This document shows positions 24,761-33,405 of a DNA stretch of 64,000 nt, in pieces. The position numbers and the translations under genes are program-made. How positions within the stretch are numbered: position 1 is the first letter of the stretch; every line of letters begins with the position of its first letter. Where the stretch lies: assembly GCA_017461565.1 (NCBI GenBank), contig JAFTXQ010000004.1, positions 124,001-188,000 of the forward strand. Direction: 5' to 3'. This DNA comes from Oscillospiraceae bacterium. Lineage in GTDB: Bacteria; Bacillota; Clostridia; Oscillospirales; Ruminococcaceae. The notes beneath the pieces are model-generated. The model saw only the letters and a program-made list of their open reading frames with translations, did not search any database and was not told where the DNA came from.

Positions 24761-25824
24761 TACAGCTTTACGATCCAACCCATCTCATCAGCAAGCTTGC
24801 CGTACTGCATGCCTGTCATTGTATCGTAGATCTTCTGGGAAACAGCACCGATCTTGTTGCCATTGATCTCCATTACCTTGTCGCCCCACTTGAGGTGACC
24901 TACGGGAGAGATAACAGCCGCTGTACCTGTGCCGAACACCTCCTGAAGCTTGCCTGCATCGTAAGCGTCGGCGATCTCCTGGATAGAGATGCGGCGCTCG
25001 GATACCTTCATGCCCCACTTCTTGCAAAGCTCAAGAACGGACTTTCTGGTGATACCGGGGAGGATGGAGCCCTGAAGCTCAGGAGTTACTACCTCGCCAT
25101 CAATGATGAACATGATGTTCATAGCGCCAACTTCCTCTATGTACTTGCGCTCAACGCCGTCAAGCCACAGTACCTGAGAATAGTTCTGCTTGTGAGCCTC
25201 GTCCTGACCTGCGAGAGAAGCAGCGTAGTTGCCGCCTGTCTTTGTGTAACCCATACCACCCTTTACGGCTCTTACATAGTTGGTCTCAACATAGATATCA
25301 ACAGGGTTAAGACCTGTGCTGTAGTATGCGCCGGAGGGAGAGAGGATTATCATAAACAGGTACTTATCGCCGGGACGAACGCCGAGGAAGGGGTCAACAG
25401 CGATAATAAAGGGACGGATGTACAGGGAAGCGCCGTCAGTATGGGGAACCCAGTCCTTATCAACCTCTACCAGAGCATGGAGAGCCTGAAGAGCATCCTC
25501 AACGGGGAGCTCGGGGATAACAAGTCTTTCAGCGGACTGATTGAGGCGCTTGAAGTTCTCCTCGGGACGGAAGAACTGGATCTCGCCGTCGGGAGTTCTG
25601 TAAGCCTTCATGCCCTCAAAGATTTCCTGACCGTAGTGGAATACCATAGCTGCGGGGGAAAGCGAGATCTCCTGATAAGGAACGATCCTAGCGTCATGCC
25701 AGCCCATGCCTGTGTCATATTCCATGATGAACATGTGATCTGTGAAAATCTTTCCAAAGCCAAGTGCAGACTCGTCAACAGGCTTTGCCTTGGGAGTAGT
25801 GGTTTTTTCAATTGTGATATTCAT
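24760..25824 (-). CDS. ilvE: Branched-chain amino acid aminotransferase
   Basis: This 354-residue PLP enzyme interconverts Leu, Ile or Val and their 2-oxo acids with glutamate as amino donor. Features of fold type IV aminotransferases are GQEIFEGMKAYR, the PLP-binding Lys in GYTKTGGNYAASL, and TGTAAVISPVG near the C-terminus. The start at 25824 has AGGAAAGGAA four bases upstream. A promoter lies at 25905-25933. It heads a transcript that continues into four lipoprotein or membrane protein genes and possibly glyS. Confidence 0.96.
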   Translation of the reverse strand: MNITIEKTTTPKAKPVDESALGFGKIFTDHMFIMEYDTGMGWHDARIVPYQEISLSPAAMVFHYGQEIFEGMKAYRTPDGEIQFFRPEENFKRLNQSAERLVIPELPVEDALQALHALVEVDKDWVPHTDGASLYIRPFIIAVDPFLGVRPGDKYLFMIILSPSGAYYSTGLNPVDIYVETNYVRAVKGGMGYTKTGGNYAASLAGQDEAHKQNYSQVLWLDGVERKYIEEVGAMNIMFIIDGEVVTPELQGSILPGITRKSVLELCKKWGMKVSERRISIQEIADAYDAGKLQEVFGTGTAAVISPVGHLKWGDKVMEINGNKIGAVSQKIYDTMTGMQYGKLADEMGWIVKL

Positions 25825-25904
25825 AATTGTTTCCTTTCCTGTCCGTGGAAGTAAGATTTTGATGACTTCCGAATTTACGGACATATCCTAGTAATACATA
25901 ATAC

Positions 25905-25933
25905 ATTATAGCACTGATCTGATAAAAAGTAAA
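25905..25933 (-). promoter_or_regulatory. Sigma-A promoter for ilvE
   Basis: On the minus strand TTTACT (25928-25933) and TATAAT (25905-25910) are separated by 17 bases, about 80 bases upstream of the ilvE start. Confidence 0.65.
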
Positions 25934-25980
25934 GCAGAATTTGCAATTTTAGTTCATAAAAGCTGTTGCAACATAAAAAA

Positions 25981-26016
25981 CAAAAGCACGGAAGTAATAA
26001 TACTTACGTGCTTTTG
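25981..26016 (-). terminator. Terminator after the TM2 gene
   Basis: CAAAAGCACGGAAGTA pairs with TACTTACGTGCTTTTG (one mismatch) around a four-base loop. A long T-run follows on the minus strand, so it ends the TM2-protein transcript just upstream of the ilvE promoter. Confidence 0.88.
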
Positions 26017-26027
26017 TTTTGGTATGG

Positions 26028-26462
26028 TCAAACATAATAGGGATTTGGCTTACATAATAGTACAATCAGATCTATTAATGTTCCTATTCCGAAAAGTCCC
26101 AGCGTAAAGATATAAAGTATACCCATTCCTGCCTTTCCCTCGTAGAACTTGTGTCCACCAAAATAGCCAAGAAACAGACACAGACAAACAGCAACCCATT
26201 TGTTGCGCTGCCTTGCTGCAAGCATGCCATTAATGTTGGTGTTTGTATTGTTGTTCGCATTATTAATAACTATCTGTGGCTGCGCCTGATTTCCCTGGTG
26301 CAGCTCCTCAACCTGCCTGCCACAGGAAGTACAAAGTACCGCATCCACAGGGATCTTACCCCCACAGTATTTGCAGAACTTTGTTGCGGGCTGTGCAAAT
26401 GCCGCCTCGACAGTAGCAGGAGCAGCATCCTGCGCCGGCGATGGGATATTGTTTGTTTCCAT
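26028..26462 (-). CDS. Zinc-ribbon TM2 domain protein
   Basis: This 144-residue protein has an N-terminal Pro/Ala-rich tail, a zinc ribbon with FCKYCGG and LCTSCGR at about residues 29-49, an Asn/Gln-rich linker, and a C-terminal TM2 domain: two hydrophobic segments around GYFGGHKFYEGKAGMGILYIFTLGLFGIG. TM2 proteins are small membrane proteins of unknown role. GGAGGT lies eight bases before the ATG. It has its own promoter and terminator and so is monocistronic. Confidence 0.9.
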   Translation of the reverse strand: METNNIPSPAQDAAPATVEAAFAQPATKFCKYCGGKIPVDAVLCTSCGRQVEELHQGNQAQPQIVINNANNNTNTNINGMLAARQRNKWVAVCLCLFLGYFGGHKFYEGKAGMGILYIFTLGLFGIGTLIDLIVLLCKPNPYYV

Positions 26463-26526
26463 ATAACTACCTCCGATTTATTATGGCAAAATTCCGACTT
26501 ACAGACAGAATTATTGCTTTTTTCTT

Positions 26527-26555
26527 ATTATACAACAGCTTTTTCTATTTGTCAA
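26527..26555 (-). promoter_or_regulatory. Sigma-A promoter for the TM2 gene
   Basis: Consensus TTGACA (26550-26555) and TATAAT (26527-26532) on the minus strand with a 17-base spacer, about 65 bases upstream of the start at 26462. Confidence 0.85.
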
Positions 26556-26625
26556 GTAGAAATCCCTTTTATAGATAGTTTTAATTGCGTTTTTTTGTTG
26601 ATACCATATACTTGAGGTGATTAAA

Positions 26626-26946
26626 ATGGAAATCGATTATAAGGAAGTAGGCAAGCGTATGGCAAAACGCCGCAAAGAACTCGAATTGAAACAATATCAG
26701 GTGTGCGAAATGATCAATGTCAACTACAAGTACATTTCAAATCTTGAAACAGGGCGCTCCGTGCCCAGCCTTGAAGTAATAATGAATATATGTGAGGCAC
26801 TTCAGGTAACACCCGATTATTTGTTGTTGGGAACACTCGGCGACACTACATTAATATCAGACAAGAGCTTAACAGAACGAATCGGCCGACTTTCTCAAGA
26901 AAACAAAAAACTTATTCTAGGCATCATAGAACTCATGGAAAAATAA
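26626..26946 (+). CDS. XRE-family helix-turn-helix transcriptional regulator
   Basis: This 106-residue protein is a Cro/C1-type regulator. The helix-turn-helix spans about residues 9-65 with QYQVCEMINVNYKYISNLETG as the core (turn plus recognition helix) and VPSLEVIMNICEALQVTPDYLL following. The C-terminal 40 residues form an acidic helix likely used for dimerisation. GAGGTGATT lies seven bases before the ATG. It is a single gene, closed by the terminator at 26946, and lies divergent from the TM2 gene and convergent with the pilus operon. Its targets cannot be deduced. Confidence 0.92.
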   Translation: MEIDYKEVGKRMAKRRKELELKQYQVCEMINVNYKYISNLETGRSVPSLEVIMNICEALQVTPDYLLLGTLGDTTLISDKSLTERIGRLSQENKKLILGIIELMEK

Positions 26947-26970
26947 AAGCGCTCCTCTCGGAGCGCTTTT
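26946..26970. terminator. Bidirectional terminator between the XRE gene and the pilus operon
   Basis: AAAGCGCTCC pairs perfectly with GGAGCGCTTT around a TCTC loop, with T residues on both outer sides. It serves the plus-strand regulator and the minus-strand pilus transcript. Confidence 0.92.
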
Positions 26971-26972
26971 TG

Positions 26973-27296
26973 CTAATCCTTCTTCAGATAAAACGCCGTC
27001 ACGGTACGTTCTTCGCCCGAGACATGATCAAATCCCTTAAGCACTATCCCATCATGACTCATAAGCTCGCCTGCCGAAAGCTCATCAAGCGTACAGGCGA
27101 AAACGCTTTCGCCCGAGCAGACAATGTGCAGCTTGTCCGCTATGATGTTAAGAGCCCCATCCGTACCCAGACGTATCTCTTTATAAGTATCGGGATCACG
27201 CATCGAAGCATACTGTATACGCTTGTAATTAAGCGCAAGTATAGATTCGATCGGCATACTGTCCTTGTGCTTTTTCTTCTTTTTAAAGCCAAACAT
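26973..27296 (-). CDS. Hypothetical protein at the end of the pilus operon
   Basis: This 107-residue protein starts with a very basic tract, FGFKKKKKHK, followed by a small mixed alpha/beta domain with KLHIVCSGESVFAC and a final HVSGEERTVTAFYL. No membrane segment, signal peptide or known motif is visible. It is the last gene before the bidirectional terminator and lies 20 bases after pilB, so it is probably expressed with the pilus genes; whether it works with them is not known. Confidence 0.55.
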   Translation of the reverse strand: MFGFKKKKKHKDSMPIESILALNYKRIQYASMRDPDTYKEIRLGTDGALNIIADKLHIVCSGESVFACTLDELSAGELMSHDGIVLKGFDHVSGEERTVTAFYLKKD

Positions 27297-27316
27297 AGGC
27301 TATCTCCTTTCGATAT

Positions 27317-28807
27317 TCAAAAAAGCGATGCACGAATCAGCTCATCTGGCGTCGTAACGCCACGGTTGACAAGCTCTGCCGCAAACGCTTTCAGCGGCTT
27401 CATGCCCTGCTGACGCACAGCATAATCATGCAGTGCATCAGTGCTCTCTCCGTCTGAGATCATCCGACGGAGCGTTTTGTCGATATAAAGCACCTCATGT
27501 ATCGCTATCCTGCCTTTATATCCTGTGAATTTGCAATGCGGACATCCTTTTCCTCTGCGGATATAACGGCTATCATGCCCTATGATTTCACGCTCCTCCG
27601 CAGTGGGCGGGACCTCCTGCGAGCATTCCGGACAGACCTTTCTGAGAAGCCGCTGTGCGACTATTCCCGACAAGGCGTTTGCCGCAAGATATGGTGCGAT
27701 ACCCATGTCACGTAACCGTACAACAGCAGATGCCGCATCCGTTGTATGCAGCGTTGACAGTACAAGATGACCGGTTATCGCCGCCCTCACCGATATTTCA
27801 GCAGTCTGCGTATCTCGGGTCTCTCCGATCATAATGATATCGGGATCCTGCCTGAGCAGCGCCCTGAGTCCGTTGGCAAATCCGATCCCTGCGGCATTGT
27901 TCACCTCGGTCTGATTGACCCTTGCAATACGTCGCTCAACAGGATCCTCGATAGTGCATATATTCACAGGCAAAGCGGAGAGCATCTCAAGTATCATGTA
28001 AAGCGTCGTGGTCTTGCCGCTTCCCGTGGGTCCCGTAAAATACACCATGCCGCTGTGCGACGACAGTATCTTTGTCAGCTTCTTGTAATTATCACCACTC
28101 ATGCCGAATGTTTGTACATCGTCTATCTCGCAGCTTGTGGTCAGATATCTCAGCACAGCCTTTTCGCCGTATACGGTAGGAACTACAGATACACGCAAGC
28201 TTATGCGGTTTCCGTTCGCCTGCGTTGTTATGTTGCCGTCCTGCGGGAGTCTGTGTTCCGCTATATCGAGATCTGCCAAAATCTTTATCCTTGCTATAAG
28301 CTTTGCATGAAGCTCCTTCGGAAATGTGCGGTAATCGCCAACCAGTCCGTCTATCCTCATCCTGACGAGAGTATGCTCTTCAAACGGTTCAATGTGGATG
28401 TCACTGGCATGTTCATCATAACCGCAGCTTATCAGCGAGTCCACAATTTCTATGGCCGCATCCTCGTTCGCCGTCACTTCACGGCGGTTTGATATCGGTC
28501 TGAAATCAGCTCCATCACAGCAGATCTGAATGCTGCGCAAAATATACTCTCTTTCACAAAGATGGATCTCTATCTGCATACCTGCGATCTGCCTGATATC
28601 CTCACAGGCGTAAAGATCGGCAGGATCAGACATAGCCACGCACAGTACCCCTCCGCATATATCATACGGCAGCGCACAATAACGCTCCATCACCGTGCGA
28701 GGCAGCTTTTCAAGCGCCTGTGGAACTGCTTTGATATCCTGTGCAGGCAGTACGTCAAGCGAATATTGCACGCCCAACTGCTTCAGTGCCTGTCTGTCAT
28801 CGCTCAT
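27317..28807 (-). CDS. pilB: Type IV pilus assembly ATPase (PilB/GspE family)
   Basis: This 496-residue secretion ATPase powers pilin polymerisation at the inner membrane. The N-terminal N1E-type domain spans about 1-130. Walker A is GPTGSGKTTT, the Asp box EDPVERRIARVNQTEV, Walker B DPDIIMIGETRD, and the His box STLHTTDAAS; a tetracysteine zinc site CPECSQ and CPHCKF follows near residue 410-445. The start at 28807 follows GGGGTGAC. Its gene is 13 bases after a pseudopilin gene. There is no second ATPase of the PilT retraction type in the window. Confidence 0.94.
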   Translation of the reverse strand: MSDDRQALKQLGVQYSLDVLPAQDIKAVPQALEKLPRTVMERYCALPYDICGGVLCVAMSDPADLYACEDIRQIAGMQIEIHLCEREYILRSIQICCDGADFRPISNRREVTANEDAAIEIVDSLISCGYDEHASDIHIEPFEEHTLVRMRIDGLVGDYRTFPKELHAKLIARIKILADLDIAEHRLPQDGNITTQANGNRISLRVSVVPTVYGEKAVLRYLTTSCEIDDVQTFGMSGDNYKKLTKILSSHSGMVYFTGPTGSGKTTTLYMILEMLSALPVNICTIEDPVERRIARVNQTEVNNAAGIGFANGLRALLRQDPDIIMIGETRDTQTAEISVRAAITGHLVLSTLHTTDAASAVVRLRDMGIAPYLAANALSGIVAQRLLRKVCPECSQEVPPTAEEREIIGHDSRYIRRGKGCPHCKFTGYKGRIAIHEVLYIDKTLRRMISDGESTDALHDYAVRQQGMKPLKAFAAELVNRGVTTPDELIRASLF

Positions 28808-28820
28808 TAATGTCACCCCT

Positions 28821-29366
28821 TCACACGTCCGTGTAGATAATATATACATCACCGATATCATTGGAGCATACGCCATCCTGTATATCGGTATATCCTCTGT
28901 TGTTCATAAACTTCACCGTGCCACTCCGGATATATTCCGAATTGCCTTCACAAAGCTTTACTGTTACTCCCACAAGGTCAGGCGAAGCGCCGCTATATGA
29001 AAAGCCAACGCTCAGCTTCATCCCGTTAAGTATATCCTCACCGAATACATAGTCGCCGCCAGCAGTATCCGTCCCATCGCAAAACACTATTCCACTGCCG
29101 TCGTGCGGAATAAAGATCATCCTTGCTTCCGAAAATGGATAGTCCTCAAAGCCGAAGCCTATCCGCAGATCATTTCCATAGCGCAGTGTTTGGCAAAGGG
29201 TATCATATATCCCGTCTGTCAACAACCGAACCGAAGTGTTGCGGGCACTCCGTGCCGCTATGTTCATACCCAATACGATAACGCTCCCCACTGCCCCTGC
29301 TATTACCAGAAACACAAGGAGCGCAAGCATAGTTTCAGGCAGCGTAAACCCCTTGCATCTTTTCAT
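28821..29366 (-). CDS. Prepilin-type minor pilin
   Basis: This 181-residue protein has a class III signal peptide: MKRCKG followed by FTLPETMLALLVFLVIAGA, with cleavage expected after Gly6, the conserved Glu at mature position 5, and a hydrophobic assembly helix. The soluble part is beta-rich and carries several Cys. Its ATG overlaps the stop of the previous pseudopilin gene (ATGA), and pilB follows 13 bases later. It is likely a minor pilin priming or decorating the fibre. Confidence 0.82.
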   Translation of the reverse strand: MKRCKGFTLPETMLALLVFLVIAGAVGSVIVLGMNIAARSARNTSVRLLTDGIYDTLCQTLRYGNDLRIGFGFEDYPFSEARMIFIPHDGSGIVFCDGTDTAGGDYVFGEDILNGMKLSVGFSYSGASPDLVGVTVKLCEGNSEYIRSGTVKFMNNRGYTDIQDGVCSNDIGDVYIIYTDV

Positions 29367-29707
29367 GATGCGTCACCGCCTGTTTCTCCATCATAATAGC
29401 AAAAGTGCATATCTTCTGTTACACCGCAGACATAAAGCGTTATTTCCATACCCTCGGTCACTGTGCCGTTGTGATCTGTCACAACAGGAAAAACAGTTGT
29501 TGCATGCGCCTGCTTTCTCAACAAGCAGTCTGCCGCATCATCGGAACTGCGCCTCAGTTCTTCTGCCGCTGCGCTCAGATTTGCCGCAACGCCTACGCTC
29601 GTGAGCAGCATAACTGCCGCAGCCGCCAGCACAGCAAAGGCGCACAACGTCTCGGCTAGCGTAAATGCGCTGTTTTTTACAAGCCTGTGTAGCCTTTGAA
29701 ATGCCAT
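29363..29707 (-). CDS. Prepilin-type minor pilin with Ala at the cleavage site
   Basis: This 114-residue protein has the prepilin pattern FTLAETLCAFAVLAAAAVMLL after a 14-residue leader. The residue before the mature Phe is Ala rather than the usual Gly, which prepilin peptidases tolerate poorly in some systems. GGAGG lies six bases before the ATG at 29707. It overlaps the previous gene by 31 bases and the next by four. It is a probable minor pilin; processing efficiency is uncertain. Confidence 0.75.
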   Translation of the reverse strand: MAFQRLHRLVKNSAFTLAETLCAFAVLAAAAVMLLTSVGVAANLSAAAEELRRSSDDAADCLLRKQAHATTVFPVVTDHNGTVTEGMEITLYVCGVTEDMHFCYYDGETGGDAS

Positions 29708-30135
29708 TGATAACCTCCATCACTTTCCGAGCAATAAAACAGGGCGCCGCACTTCTCCATCGTATTTCCTACATCAACAGAGGAAATTATACACAGCTCA
29801 TCACGTCTGCGTTCATAGCTGATATATACCGGTTCTTCACATTCTTTATCAAAATATATCGCCCTGTCTTCTGCGGTAATCACACCATCCATAAAACTTC
29901 CGCCGTCAGGCAGCCAATCTGCATTTCCGCTGTTTATCATGTGCACGGCATAGACTATACCCGATTGCGTAAGCAGCTGCGCTTTTTGACGCACAGCGTC
30001 ATCCAACGCATGGCGATAAGCACTTGCTCCCGCCACAAGCACCGCCGCCGAGATCACAGTCATGACCATAAGGCAGCACAGCGCCCAGACCATTGAATGT
30101 CCGCTACGGCGCAAAAGACGTCTTAATCTGTCCAT
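29677..30135 (-). CDS. Pilus accessory protein, possible PilX-type minor pilin
   Basis: This 152-residue protein has a basic N-terminus (RLRRLLRRSG) and a single hydrophobic segment at about residues 15-38, then a helix with Gln/Ala residues and a small beta-rich domain. It lacks the G-FTLxE cleavage motif. By layout and position between PilO-like and pseudopilin genes it resembles PilX or GspK-type accessory proteins, but similarity is weak. GGAGGATGG precedes the ATG. It overlaps the neighbouring genes by 13 and 31 bases, so it is firmly within the operon. Confidence 0.6.
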   Translation of the reverse strand: MDRLRRLLRRSGHSMVWALCCLMVMTVISAAVLVAGASAYRHALDDAVRQKAQLLTQSGIVYAVHMINSGNADWLPDGGSFMDGVITAEDRAIYFDKECEEPVYISYERRRDELCIISSVDVGNTMEKCGALFYCSESDGGYQWHFKGYTGL

Positions 30136-30692
30136 ATTCCATCCTCCGAAACAGAGCAGGCATTGATATACAAAACTGCTTCCAGCCTGTCGGCGTCGGC
30201 TGATACAGCGCCGTCAGACATCGATCTGAACTCCACTTTCTCAACGTAAGCAGAGCTGTCGGCAGACACCATACCAATAAGCTTCAAAAGCGAATCGCAA
30301 CTGCAATCCACACCATATTCCGCTGATATCACCGTTATTCCGTTTTCGTGTCGTTCTGACACTTCAAGGGAAGATGGACGTACTGAACATTCCTCAAAAT
30401 AGCCCGACATCGTCTCATCAAAGTCAGCTGCGGTATAACCCTTATACATTACAGCGGTCATGTCGGATATACGTGTTTTCAGAGCGCTGTTCTCCTCCAT
30501 CATCTCCATTGCGGCCGCCCTTTCGTTATCTTCCATTTCACATCGGAATCGTGCATCCGCTATCTCATCCTCCAATGCGGCACTCTCGTTTATCATCGGT
30601 ACCACCACACACTGAAGTACCAGCACCACACCAAGGATCACGACAAGAAGTGCGGCAAGCAAAAGCTTATTTTTCTCTGTTTTTTCAGTCAT
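30123..30692 (-). CDS. PilO/GspM-like pilus assembly protein
   Basis: This 189-residue inner-membrane protein has a short cytoplasmic N-terminus, one transmembrane helix at about residues 10-33, a coiled coil to about 75, and a small ferredoxin-like fold domain ending in RLEAVLYINAC. This is the architecture of PilO/GspM, which forms an alignment complex with PilN and PilM. The ATG at 30692 overlaps the pilM-pilN stop by eight bases, with GGAGGTG eight bases upstream. Primary sequence is divergent, so the call rests on architecture and gene order. Confidence 0.7.
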   Translation of the reverse strand: MTEKTEKNKLLLAALLVVILGVVLVLQCVVVPMINESAALEDEIADARFRCEMEDNERAAAMEMMEENSALKTRISDMTAVMYKGYTAADFDETMSGYFEECSVRPSSLEVSERHENGITVISAEYGVDCSCDSLLKLIGMVSADSSAYVEKVEFRSMSDGAVSADADRLEAVLYINACSVSEDGIWTD

Positions 30693-32130
30693 CCCGATCC
30701 ACCTCCGCACCGTCGTCCAGTTTACATTCCAGTGTAAATTTATAAATGCCGTTTTCCTTTGAATAACCGCTGTACGATACACTGCCAAAAGCATCCGCAC
30801 CGATCAGACGTTGTACAAACAAAGGGACCGCAGCTGCATCATCTGCTTCAAAGCCAAGCATTATTTCGAGACCGTTTCCACGTATTTCTGTAAGACGTAT
30901 ATTACTTCCACACAGCTTATTCAGACGCAAAAACATATCGTCTTTGTACAGTGCAAAGCCGTTTTCATTGCATAATTCGGAAACGTCTGCAAGCATTGCC
31001 GCTGTATCATGAAGCAGCGCATTTTCCTCTTCGATCGCTGCAACATCATAAGCGGGAGCATCCGCCCGCTCCACAAGCTCAGCAAGCTCCTCCCGAAGCG
31101 TATTTTTATGTATATTCAATGCCGTAATACACGCCGTCACAGCAACCGCCATTATCACAGCAAAGACGATAACTGCATTTCGTCTCAGCGTATGACCGTC
31201 TGCCCGAAAATGATATGAGTTATCTCTCTTAAGCTCTGCCAGAAGATCTATATCGCCCTTATCCGCAGGCATCAGACCGCCAGCCGCAAATATGCATTCT
31301 GAAAGCTTTTCGCTGTAAGGAAGCTTTATCTCGTCCTGCTCCGGAACCTCCGCAATACGAAGCTCCTCATCCGAAAACGAGCTCCTGAGAAACGCCAGCT
31401 CGTCATCGCTGTAACCGCAAAGCAATACGTTCACGGCACCTGACAGCTTCTGCTCCTCTTTTGCGCTTTCCGCCAGCTCTTTCACAGAACGCCGTATCTC
31501 ATCGGAAAAGGCTTCGGTGCAGCGCTCGGAATATAATCTGCGCCTCTCTGTATACCGACACTCTCCATCGGCGAAAACAAATTGCACCGCCGTACTTCCG
31601 TCCAATGCCGACAGCACAAAGGAAGAACCGCACAACATCCCGCATTGCGACACGAGCCGTATTGCGGCACACTCCGACAGCTCTATGGATGAAACACCAA
31701 AGCCCGCCTCGCTCAAAAGCCGCACATATCCCTCTACAAGCTCCCGCTCTGCCATGCAGGCAAGCATCTCAGCTCTGCTGTCGCTGCAATATCCAAGTAT
31801 CTGTCCGGCATATAAAGAGCTACCCGAACCGCCTTTAAACTCCTGCTCCAAAAGCGCACGGCGATACGCTGGTTTTCTGACGTCGGGCACTGTAACATAG
31901 CGGGTGACTGCTCCGCTTATTATCAGCCTTACTTTATTTATAGGCGCTTCTATCTCCTTTGCCAGCACGATCAGCGCACTTGAAAGCTCTTCACGTCCGA
32001 TGACTGTACCGTTCAGCACTGTCCCTCTTGCAATAGGTATAGTTATCACCTTTTCGATCTCCGTGGATCTGCCTGCGGTCACGCCATACGCCGCCTGTAT
32101 CTTTTCGTTGGAAATGTATACGCTTACCAT
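30685..32130 (-). CDS. PilM-PilN fusion, type IV pilus alignment complex
   Basis: This 481-residue protein joins two components that are usually separate. Residues 1-290 form an actin-like PilM domain with VSVYISNEKIQAAYG at the start, an SALDGSTAVQF phosphate-loop-like segment and an FAAGGLM segment. A transmembrane helix at about 317-339 and the following coiled coil and small domain to 481 correspond to PilN. In standard systems PilM binds the cytoplasmic N-terminus of PilN; fusion would make this link permanent. AAGGTGAAGG precedes the ATG. It lies between pilC and pilO-like genes. Confidence 0.8.
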   Translation of the reverse strand: MVSVYISNEKIQAAYGVTAGRSTEIEKVITIPIARGTVLNGTVIGREELSSALIVLAKEIEAPINKVRLIISGAVTRYVTVPDVRKPAYRRALLEQEFKGGSGSSLYAGQILGYCSDSRAEMLACMAERELVEGYVRLLSEAGFGVSSIELSECAAIRLVSQCGMLCGSSFVLSALDGSTAVQFVFADGECRYTERRRLYSERCTEAFSDEIRRSVKELAESAKEEQKLSGAVNVLLCGYSDDELAFLRSSFSDEELRIAEVPEQDEIKLPYSEKLSECIFAAGGLMPADKGDIDLLAELKRDNSYHFRADGHTLRRNAVIVFAVIMAVAVTACITALNIHKNTLREELAELVERADAPAYDVAAIEEENALLHDTAAMLADVSELCNENGFALYKDDMFLRLNKLCGSNIRLTEIRGNGLEIMLGFEADDAAAVPLFVQRLIGADAFGSVSYSGYSKENGIYKFTLECKLDDGAEVDRDD

Positions 32131-32151
32131 TGTCCTTCACCTTTCAGAACG

Positions 32152-33345
32152 TTAAACTCCCCAATCTGCGCCAATATTACCATACATATTGTATATTGGT
32201 ATCATTACGGACAGCACCACAACAAGTATAACCACAGCCATCAGCACGATAAGCATCGGCTCAGCCAGCTTCACCAGCTTTTTTGTTGCTGCGGCGGCGT
32301 CATATTCCATTATACCCGCCATATTCACAAGAAGCTCTTCGGTTCTGCCGCTCTCTTCTCCCACAGCAAGCGCCGTTGTCAGTTTTATATCCAGACCGTC
32401 CACGACAGAAAGCGCTCTCGCCAAAGATACTCCCGAACTTACGCAGTTTAAGACCTCGTCAAACTGCGCATAGACATATCCGTTTCCGATCGTTTCCCTC
32501 GCCTGTGAAAGTGCACCCAGCACAGGCACGCCCCCTGCATAAAGCGCCGAAAATGTACGTGCAAATCTTGCTGTGTAAATTATTCTGTTCAGCCTGCCGA
32601 TATACGGAAGCCTAAGCCTTAGCTTGTCTATCACACTGCGTATTGGGCGCAATCCCTTTAACCATAACACGATCACCGCCAGTAACGCCAACGACGCCAA
32701 CAAAACGAACGGCTGCTCTGTAAACAGACGGCTTACGGCTATCATAAATTCCGTAAGTGCAGGAAGCTCCATACCATCAAACAATCCCATAAACGACGGA
32801 AAAACAAAAGTGAACACCGCAACTATCACAACAAGGGTTATCGCAAGCAGTATCGCAGGATACAGCATTGCGCTGCGCAGCTCCCTTTCAGTGCGGTATT
32901 CAGCCTCGTAGTAATCTGCCATCCTCGCTAACGCTTCCTCTAGCTTTCCGCCTGTCTCGCCGGACTTAACCATACCTATCAACAGCGGCGGAAAACATCC
33001 GTGTTCCAGCTCAAGCGCCCTATACAAAGGATCGCCCCTTTTCACGCTTTCGTTTACCGAGCCCACAATCGCACGTATACGCACCGATCCGGCACGTCCT
33101 GCAATAATATCAAGAGCTTTGCCTATCGGCACTCCCGCTCCAAGCAGCGAAGAAGCTTCACGGCAGATGTCTGCCAGCTGAAGGCTGTTAAGAGTTCTGC
33201 CGACCCTACCGACTTCACTGTACTTAATAAGGTACCATCCGTCCTGCTCAAGCTGTGCCCGCAGGTGCTCTGCTAACCTCGCCCTCGTTCTGCCTTTACG
33301 GATCTTGCCGTCTGCGCCTGCTGAGATATATTTATATTCGTTCAT
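32152..33345 (-). CDS. pilC: Type IV pilus inner-membrane platform protein (PilC/GspF family)
   Basis: This 397-residue protein has the two-copy GspF architecture: a cytoplasmic N-domain (about 1-160) with the LGAGVPIGKALDIIAG block, hydrophobic segments at about 165-225, a second cytoplasmic repeat with LYAGGVPVLGALSQARE, and a C-terminal transmembrane segment MLIVLMAVVILVVVLSVM. Family members bind PilB and form the base of the fibre. GGTGG lies near the ATG. It is separated from the major pilin gene upstream by a terminator-like hairpin. Confidence 0.94.
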   Translation of the reverse strand: MNEYKYISAGADGKIRKGRTRARLAEHLRAQLEQDGWYLIKYSEVGRVGRTLNSLQLADICREASSLLGAGVPIGKALDIIAGRAGSVRIRAIVGSVNESVKRGDPLYRALELEHGCFPPLLIGMVKSGETGGKLEEALARMADYYEAEYRTERELRSAMLYPAILLAITLVVIVAVFTFVFPSFMGLFDGMELPALTEFMIAVSRLFTEQPFVLLASLALLAVIVLWLKGLRPIRSVIDKLRLRLPYIGRLNRIIYTARFARTFSALYAGGVPVLGALSQARETIGNGYVYAQFDEVLNCVSSGVSLARALSVVDGLDIKLTTALAVGEESGRTEELLVNMAGIMEYDAAAATKKLVKLAEPMLIVLMAVVILVVVLSVMIPIYNMYGNIGADWGV

Positions 33346-33371
33346 GAGACCACCGTCCTTTTTCTATAAAA

Positions 33372-33400
33372 AGAAGCACTTAACCTCGTTAAATGCTTCT
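33372..33400 (-). terminator. Intra-operon terminator between major pilin and pilC
   Basis: On the minus strand AGAAGCATTTAAC pairs with GTTAAGTGCTTCT (one G-T pair) around a three-base loop and is followed by TTTTTATAG. It directly follows the pilin stop, so it should let through only part of the transcription and keep pilin mRNA in excess over assembly genes. Confidence 0.82.
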
Positions 33401-33405
33401 CGCTA

